From DASSCW01 sp036556695 (GTDB lineage: Bacteria; Chloroflexota; Limnocylindria; QHBO01), in the NCBI GenBank assembly GCA_036556695.1, contig DATBIY010000109.1, forward strand, positions 1 to 10,477: a DNA stretch of 10,477 bases, in the 5' to 3' direction. Positions 7,259-10,477 of the stretch are shown piece by piece; the stretch's first letter is position 1; every line of letters starts with the position of its first letter. The notes under the pieces were generated by a model, which saw nothing but the letters and a program-made list of their open reading frames with translations, was not told the origin of the DNA and searched no databases. Position numbers and translations under genes: made by a program.

Positions 7259-8281
7259 ATGGACGCTCTTCCCCCTGGCTTCAGCGCGCGCCCCGTGGAT
7301 CCGGCGACTGACGTGCCGGCCATCTTCGAGCTGTGCACCGCCGCCTCGATCCACGATCGCGGCGTGCCGGACGTCACCGAGCGCATGGTTCGCGAGGCCT
7401 ACTCGCTGCCGTCATTCGTGGCCGACACCGACTCGCAGCTGGTGCTGGATGACGCCGGTCGCGCGATCGCCGTGACCGAGTACTACGACGGCGAGGAGCT
7501 GCACGTCGCCCCGTACCTGTTCCTCCGCAGCCTGCCAGAACATCGCCAGCCGGCACTGTTCGCGCCGTTGCTGGCCTGGGCCGCGGAGCGAGCGGAGCGC
7601 AACCTCCACCTCGCCCCCGAGGGCGCGCGGGTCGCGCTGCACACCGACCTGGCTTCGGGCGACCACGCGACCATTGCGGCGCTGGAGGCGGCAGGCTGGC
7701 ATCAGGACCGCACCGACTGGACCATGGAGATCGATTTGGCGGAGGCTCGGCCGCTCCCCGAGCCCGCATGGCCGGAGGGCATCAGCGTTCGCTCGGCGGA
7801 CCTCGAGCGCGACGCGCGGGCGATCCACGCCGCAGAAATGGACTTTTTCAGCGACCACTACGGCTTCACGCCCAACCCGTTCGACGAGTGGTGGCACTTC
7901 CGCACCCGCTTCTTCGAGCCGGAACCTGAGCTGTGGATCCTGGCCATGGACGGCAACGAGATCGCGGGCATGGCGCTGTGCGCGTCGCAGCGCGCCGGAC
8001 AGCCGGATCTGGGCTGGGTCAGCACGCTCGGCGTGCGCCGCGACTGGCGGCGGCGAGGGCTGGCGCTGGCCATCCTGCACCATGCCTTCCGGCTGCTGGA
8101 CGAGCGTGGCAAGCAGCGCGTGGGACTGGGCGTCGACGCCCAATCGCTCACCGGCGCGACCCGTCTCTACGAGAAGGCCGGCATGCACGTGGTGCGGGAG
8201 ACCTACGAGTACGAGCTGGTCGTGCGCGACGGCCGCGACCTGCGGACGGTCACCCTGGAGGAGCCGGCGACCGCCTCTTGA
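7259..8281 (+). CDS. Tandem GNAT-family N-acetyltransferase
   Basis: The 340-residue protein has two GNAT-like halves, as in mycothiol synthase and other duplicated acetyltransferases. The C-terminal half (about 175-325) is the intact one. Its acetyl-CoA-binding motif A contains GVRRDWRRRGLALAIL (258-273), with the expected R-R-G-L-A loop at 265-269, followed by GLGVDAQSLTGATRLYEKAGM (289-309 region), typical of motif B. The N-terminal half (about 10-160) has the start RPVDPATDVPAIFEL but a poor motif A, so it is probably structural. The substrate is unknown; GNAT enzymes move an acetyl group to an amine of a small molecule, peptide or antibiotic. The ATG at 7259 fits the domain start. No Shine-Dalgarno is present, and a -10-like TATCAT (7242-7247) overlapping the MFS start codon would give a nearly leaderless message. 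Pairing with an exporter suggests resistance or detoxification, but that is inference. The stop codon overlaps the -35 of the tRNA-Tyr promoter. Confidence 0.87.
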   Translation: MDALPPGFSARPVDPATDVPAIFELCTAASIHDRGVPDVTERMVREAYSLPSFVADTDSQLVLDDAGRAIAVTEYYDGEELHVAPYLFLRSLPEHRQPALFAPLLAWAAERAERNLHLAPEGARVALHTDLASGDHATIAALEAAGWHQDRTDWTMEIDLAEARPLPEPAWPEGISVRSADLERDARAIHAAEMDFFSDHYGFTPNPFDEWWHFRTRFFEPEPELWILAMDGNEIAGMALCASQRAGQPDLGWVSTLGVRRDWRRRGLALAILHHAFRLLDERGKQRVGLGVDAQSLTGATRLYEKAGMHVVRETYEYELVVRDGRDLRTVTLEEPATAS

Positions 8282-8306
8282 GAGGCATCGGCCCTTCGCC
8301 TATACT
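8278..8306 (+). promoter_or_regulatory. Promoter for tRNA-Tyr - tRNA-Thr(GGT) - membrane protein
   Basis: TTGAGA (8278-8283) and TATACT (8301-8306) each match the sigma70 consensus at five of six bases and are separated by 17 bp. Transcription would start near 8313, about 38 bases before tRNA-Tyr. The -35 overlaps the GNAT stop codon. Nothing resembling another promoter is seen before the membrane-protein gene at 8639, so the tRNAs and that gene probably share this one. Confidence 0.75.
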
Positions 8307-8350
8307 CGCGCCTGCGATCGGCAGCGCACCACGATGCCGGTCGTTTCCGT

Positions 8351-8436
8351 GGGTAGGTTGAGCAGGTGGTGAGCTCCGCTGACTGTAGATCAGCCGTCTT
8401 TCGACTGTGGGGGTTCGATTCCCTCCCTGCCCACCA
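8351..8436 (+). tRNA. tRNA-Tyr (anticodon GTA)
   Basis: This is a class II tRNA with the long variable arm expected of bacterial tyrosine tRNA. The acceptor is GGGTAGG/CCTGCCC with one T-G wobble, and the D stem is GAGC/GCTC. The anticodon stem GCTGA/TCAGC encloses CTGTAGA with anticodon GTA. The variable arm contains a GTC/GAC mini-stem, and the T stem GGGGG/CCCTC encloses TTCGATT. The discriminator is A and CCA is encoded (8434-8436). It corresponds to E. coli tyrU in gene order. Confidence 0.95.
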
Positions 8437-8552
8437 GCCCAACCCTCCATCGGCCAGTCCACCAGCCAGGCGATAGCAAATCTGAGACCTAGATTTGCGT
8501 AGATAGACCGATGGTTGCCCAGGCTCCAGTCGGTCGGCAAGAATCACGGCAC
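8437..8552. other. Structured spacer where tRNA-Gly is expected
   Basis: The 116 bp between tRNA-Tyr and tRNA-Thr(GGT) hold no cloverleaf. In E. coli and other bacteria glyT sits here. Two nested inverted repeats are visible: an outer pair CCATCGG (8447-8453) / CCGATGG (8508-8514) and an inner perfect 8-bp hairpin GCAAATCT (8476-8483), loop GAGACCT, AGATTTGC (8491-8498). In the shared transcript they could fold into one extended structure, perhaps a processing signal, a decayed element or a small RNA. The inner hairpin is AT-rich compared with its surroundings. Confidence 0.55.
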
Positions 8553-8628
8553 GCCCACGTAGCTCAGTAGGCAGAGCACTTCCTTGGTAAGGAAGAGGTC
8601 TCCGGTTCGAGCCCGGACGTGGGCTCCA
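8553..8628 (+). tRNA. tRNA-Thr (anticodon GGT)
   Basis: All stems pair. The acceptor is GCCCACG/CGTGGGC, the D stem is GCTC/GAGC, and the anticodon stem CTTCC/GGAAG encloses TTGGTAA with anticodon GGT. The T stem is TCCGG/CCGGA with loop TTCGAGC, and the discriminator is T with encoded CCA (8626-8628). It reads ACC and ACU and corresponds to E. coli thrT. Only 10 bp separate it from the next protein gene, so its maturation must cut a tRNA-mRNA transcript. Confidence 0.97.
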
Positions 8629-8638
8629 TCCCAGGCAG

Positions 8639-9688
8639 ATGGAGGCCGTGCACGCACTGGTGGACCTGAACGTCGTTCTCCCGTTCTTCTCGTCGTTCCT
8701 GTCGTTCGCCTTTGCCCTGCTGGTCGCCGACCAGTGGCTGCGACGCCGGCAGCCCTACCAGCTGGTATGGACCATCGGCCTCCTGTTCTATGGCATCTCG
8801 GCCGGCACCGAGTTCCTGGGTGGAGCCTTCGGCTGGAACGAGGCGCTGTACCGGACCTGGTACCTGCTCGGCGCCTTCTTCGTGGCCTCGTACCTGGGGA
8901 TGGGCACCATCTATCTGCTCTCCCGGACCCGCTTCGGCTACTTCGTGGCCCTGACGCTGCTGGTCGGCGGGCTGTTCGGCCTCGCGATTCGCGGCCGCTA
9001 CCCCGATGCCGGTGGCCTGGGCCTGGCCGTCGTGGCGTTCGCGGTGGTGGCTGCGGCCGTGGTCGCGCTGACCACATGGCGCCGGCGCGCCTGGTCGGGC
9101 CACGCGGCCATGGCGGTGCTGGCCGTCAGCTCCCTTGCAGTCGCCGGACTGGTCCTGTCGGCGCCCATTGCCGCACCCGGCTTCGCGCTGGACCCGGGCA
9201 CCGGCGTGCCGGTGGGCAGCCTCATTCCCGGCGAAATCCGCGTCCTGGCTGCGCCGTTCAACATCGCCGGCGCCAGCGCCCTGGTGGCGGGCGCCCTGTA
9301 CTCGGCCTACATCTTCATGCCCAAGCGCCGCCTGCTCCGCAGCCGGGCCCTGCCGCCGGTCATCAGCCAGCTCTACGCGCTGGTCGCCGTGGTCGTGAAC
9401 TTCGTGGCCTCGATTCCCGGGGCGCTGGCGGCCCTCTCTCACGGCACGCTGAACTCGCGCGTGCCGGCCACGGTGCTGATCGCCATCGGCGGCTTCATCC
9501 CGGGCGTGACCAGCGGGCTGAACCGCTTCGGCATCACCTGGGCCTTCTACCTCGGCGAGCTGCTGGGGGTGCTGTTCATCTTCCTGGGCTTCCTGGTGAG
9601 CATCGAGGTCTTCAGCGACTTCCGGCTGCCATTCACCCGGATCGTGCTGGCACGGCGCGACAAGCGGGAGCGCGAGATCCCCGGCTGA
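8639..9688 (+). CDS. Multi-pass membrane protein of unknown function
   Basis: I cannot assign this 349-residue protein to a named family. It is strongly hydrophobic, with about 8-10 membrane segments: near 14-34, 42-62, 74-95, 99-117, 126-146, 155-180, 200-228, 238-265, 277-293 and 303-324. Short basic loops (WLRRRQPY, WRRRAW, KRRLLRSR, ARRDKRERE) suggest the cytoplasmic sides. The most distinctive part is FYGISAGTEFLGGAFGWN followed by YRTWYLLGAFF (50-81), which has a conserved look. No catalytic or transport motif stands out. The ATG at 8639 is the first start after the tRNA; there is a GGAGG at 8641-8645, and a GTG at 8660 would be served by it with a long 14-base spacing, so the start is uncertain by a few residues. 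The gene lies directly after tRNA-Thr(GGT), where many bacteria carry tuf, and probably shares the tRNA promoter. Confidence 0.8.
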   Translation: MEAVHALVDLNVVLPFFSSFLSFAFALLVADQWLRRRQPYQLVWTIGLLFYGISAGTEFLGGAFGWNEALYRTWYLLGAFFVASYLGMGTIYLLSRTRFGYFVALTLLVGGLFGLAIRGRYPDAGGLGLAVVAFAVVAAAVVALTTWRRRAWSGHAAMAVLAVSSLAVAGLVLSAPIAAPGFALDPGTGVPVGSLIPGEIRVLAAPFNIAGASALVAGALYSAYIFMPKRRLLRSRALPPVISQLYALVAVVVNFVASIPGALAALSHGTLNSRVPATVLIAIGGFIPGVTSGLNRFGITWAFYLGELLGVLFIFLGFLVSIEVFSDFRLPFTRIVLARRDKREREIPG

Positions 9689-9702
9689 CCGCTCCAGCGC
9701 GC

Positions 9703-9825
9703 TGATCAGCCGGAGTGCTCAGGACGACGACCCGCGCCGGGAATCGGGCGGTTTGATCAGCCGGGCTGCTCAAGACGACATGAACCAGGCCCTCGCTCGT
9801 CGTCCTGAGCAGTGGGAGTGCTCAG
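9703..9825. repeat. Cluster of direct and inverted repeats in the spacer before rpmG
   Basis: Two 27-base direct repeats, 9703-9729 and 9754-9780, both begin TGATCAGCCGG and match at 23 of 27 positions. The 15-base stretch TGCTCAGGACGACGA (9716-9730) returns as a perfect inverted copy at 9797-9811. That copy also forms a local 7-bp hairpin, CTGAGCA-loop-TGCTCAG (9805-9825). The core TGCTCA thus occurs four times in two orientations. This resembles REP/BIME-type intergenic repeats. A role in transcript ending or 3'-end protection of the membrane-protein message is possible but unproven, and no T-run follows. Confidence 0.7.
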
Positions 9826-9847
9826 CCGCTTACGGGGGCCACGCTCG

Positions 9848-9877
9848 TTGACATCGGCTGTTCGGGAGCCGTACAAT
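9848..9877 (+). promoter_or_regulatory. Strong sigma70-type promoter for rpmG - tRNA-Trp - secE - nusG
   Basis: TTGACA (9848-9853) matches the -35 consensus exactly. TACAAT (9872-9877) matches the -10 at five of six bases, with an 18-bp spacer. Transcription would start near 9884, leaving a leader of about 80 bases before rpmG. This is the best promoter in the window and suits a constantly expressed translation and secretion operon. Confidence 0.82.
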
Positions 9878-9924
9878 CCCACGACTTCCCCCGGGACCCC
9901 TGCCCTAGTTAAGGTTGGCCAGGA

Positions 9925-9942
9925 TCCGGTGGCGGAACCGGA
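9925..9942 (+). promoter_or_regulatory. Hairpin in the rpmG leader
   Basis: TCCGGT (9925-9930), a 6-base loop GGCGGA, and ACCGGA (9937-9942) form a perfect 6-bp stem in the 5' leader, ending 9 bases before the AGGA ribosome binding site (9952-9955). A position this close to the start could affect translation, for example by protein binding, but there is no direct evidence. Confidence 0.35.
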
Positions 9943-9962
9943 GCTGACGACAGGAATCAACC

Positions 9963-10127
9963 GTGGCCAAGGCCGAGAATCGACCGGTGATCTCGCTGGC
10001 GTGCACCACCTGCAAGGAACGCACGTACAGCACCCGCAAGAACAAGAAGAACGACCCGGGGCGGCTGGAGCTGAACAAGTTCTGCCCGCGTTGCCGGCAG
10101 CACACGCTGCATCGCGAGACCAAGTAG
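9963..10127 (+). CDS. rpmG: 50S ribosomal protein L33, zinc-ribbon type
   Basis: This 54-residue protein of the large ribosomal subunit starts at GTG 9963, with AGGA at 9952-9955 seven bases upstream. It has the L33 pattern: a beta-strand start (RPVISLACTTCKERTYSTRK), the basic NKKNDPGRLELNKFCPRCRQ region, and HRETK at the C-terminus. Four cysteines, C14, C17, C41 and C44, in two CxxC pairs show that it is the zinc-binding (C+) form; zinc-free paralogs used under zinc starvation lack them. It is the usual length for L33. It opens the rpmG - tRNA-Trp - secE - nusG operon, the same order as in many other bacteria. Confidence 0.95.
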   Translation: MAKAENRPVISLACTTCKERTYSTRKNKKNDPGRLELNKFCPRCRQHTLHRETK

Positions 10128-10135
10128 CGCGACGG

Positions 10136-10211
10136 AGGGGTGTAGCTCAACTGGTAGAGCACTGGTCTCCAAAACCAGCGGTTGCAGGTTCGAGTCCTGT
10201 CGCCCCTGCCA
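10136..10211 (+). tRNA. tRNA-Trp (anticodon CCA)
   Basis: The acceptor AGGGGTG/CGCCCCT has one T-G wobble, the D stem is GCTC/GAGC, and the anticodon stem CTGGT/ACCAG encloses CTCCAAA with anticodon CCA. The T stem GCAGG/CCTGT has one G-T wobble and loop TTCGAGT. The discriminator is G, the main tryptophan identity base, and CCA is encoded (10209-10211). It begins 8 bases after the rpmG stop and lies before secE, a widespread arrangement. Confidence 0.97.
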
Positions 10212-10272
10212 CCCCGTCGCAAGCAGCCGCGCCATCGGCTATCAATGAATCCAGGAGCTGACTGACCAGATC

Positions 10273-10455
10273 GTGTTCGGGCGAATTCGCATCTATGTCG
10301 CGGAAGCGTGGTCGGAGCTGCGCAAGGTTGCGTGGCCGACGCGCCAGACCGTGATCAACCTCACGCTGATCGTGATCGCCGTCTCGGTGGCGGTGGGCGC
10401 GTACATCGCCGTGCTCGATCTCGGGCTCACCGAGCTGCTCGACCAGGTGCTGTGA
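10273..10455 (+). CDS. secE: Preprotein translocase subunit SecE
   Basis: SecE is the small stabilising subunit of the SecYEG channel in the inner membrane. At 60 residues this is the short, single-span form found outside the Enterobacteria. It has the conserved amphipathic helix motif ELRKVAWPTRQTV (15-27) followed by one membrane segment (about 28-48). The start is GTG at 10273; the nearest Shine-Dalgarno, AGGAG (10253-10257), is 15 bases away, longer than ideal, but no other in-frame ATG, GTG or TTG fits better. The TGA stop overlaps the next ATG by one base, which implies coupled translation with nusG. Confidence 0.95.
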   Translation: MFGRIRIYVAEAWSELRKVAWPTRQTVINLTLIVIAVSVAVGAYIAVLDLGLTELLDQVL

Positions 10456-10477
10456 TGACTGACGAGACCCGCACCGC
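10455..10477 (+). CDS. nusG: Start of transcription factor NusG (cut by window end)
   Basis: Only seven codons and part of an eighth are inside the window (MTDETRT), starting at an ATG that shares its A with the secE stop. The identity rests on position: nusG follows secE almost universally in bacteria. The few acidic and polar residues fit the variable N-terminus of NusG but prove nothing. Confidence 0.7.

Noticed and set aside
6180..7475. Open frame of 431 codons on the + strand opposite the MFS gene
   Set aside because: The translation is rich in Q, R, H and D without hydrophobic core patterns; the - strand carries MFS motif A and membrane segments.
5885..8436. Integrated element with tRNA-derived attachment sites carrying the MFS and GNAT genes
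   Set aside because: No integrase is present, and I found no repeat of the tRNA-Thr or tRNA-Tyr 3' end flanking the two genes.
8437..8552. Hidden tRNA-Gly between tRNA-Tyr and tRNA-Thr(GGT)
   Set aside because: No acceptor or T-arm pair with a TTCGA loop, no encoded CCA in the right place and no TCC anticodon stem-loop could be found.
5956..8625. T as discriminator base in both threonine tRNAs, where E. coli has A
   Set aside because: T at this position is common in threonine tRNAs of high-GC bacteria, so it is not unusual.
8564..9442. Open frame on the - strand opposite tRNA-Thr(GGT) and the membrane protein
   Set aside because: It crosses a perfect tRNA and gives a polar, repetitive product typical of antisense shadows in GC-rich DNA.

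Overview
This GC-rich window looks like core bacterial chromosome. The gene order clpC - radA - yacL-type PIN/TRAM - ispD/ispF - rlmB - rpmG - secE - nusG is a shortened form of the clpC-to-nusG region of Bacillus subtilis. There, disA lies between radA and yacL, and gltX, cysE, cysS and mrnC lie between ispF and rlmB; none of these is present here. A high-GC, non-proteobacterial lineage fits, with Chloroflexota or a relative as my best guess and some actinobacterial lineages as an alternative. The sequence alone does not settle the taxonomy.

Layout. Bases 1-5330, all on the + strand, hold the C-terminal part of ClpC, then RadA, a membrane-anchored PIN/TRAM protein, a fused IspD-IspF enzyme of the MEP isoprenoid pathway and the rRNA methyltransferase RlmB. 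Bases 5341-5784 encode a small exported protein that I do not recognise. From 5885 onward a tRNA series runs Thr(TGT), Tyr(GTA), Thr(GGT), Trp(CCA). An MFS exporter gene on the - strand and a tandem GNAT acetyltransferase on the + strand, with start codons only 11 bp apart, sit between tRNA-Thr(TGT) and tRNA-Tyr. A multi-pass membrane protein of unknown function follows tRNA-Thr(GGT) after 10 bp. A repeat-rich spacer comes next, then a near-consensus promoter driving rpmG - tRNA-Trp - secE - nusG. NusG is cut by the window end.

How it fits together. The left half combines protein quality control (ClpC), DNA recombination and repair (RadA), isoprenoid precursor synthesis (IspDF) and ribosome maturation (RlmB), probably in one or two transcripts. 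The right half supplies translation and secretion components (tRNAs, L33, SecE, NusG). The order Thr(TGT)-Tyr-Thr(GGT) matches the classic thrU-tyrU-glyT-thrT-tufB cluster of E. coli. Here the Gly tRNA is missing, the spot after Thr(GGT) holds a membrane protein instead of tuf, and two genes have come between the first two tRNAs.

I see no defence system, CRISPR array, transposase or secondary-metabolism cluster. The most interesting items are the remodelled tRNA/tuf island, the repeat cluster at 9703-9825, the structured spacer that replaces tRNA-Gly, the palindrome over the yacL promoter, and two unrecognised proteins (5341-5784 and 8639-9688).
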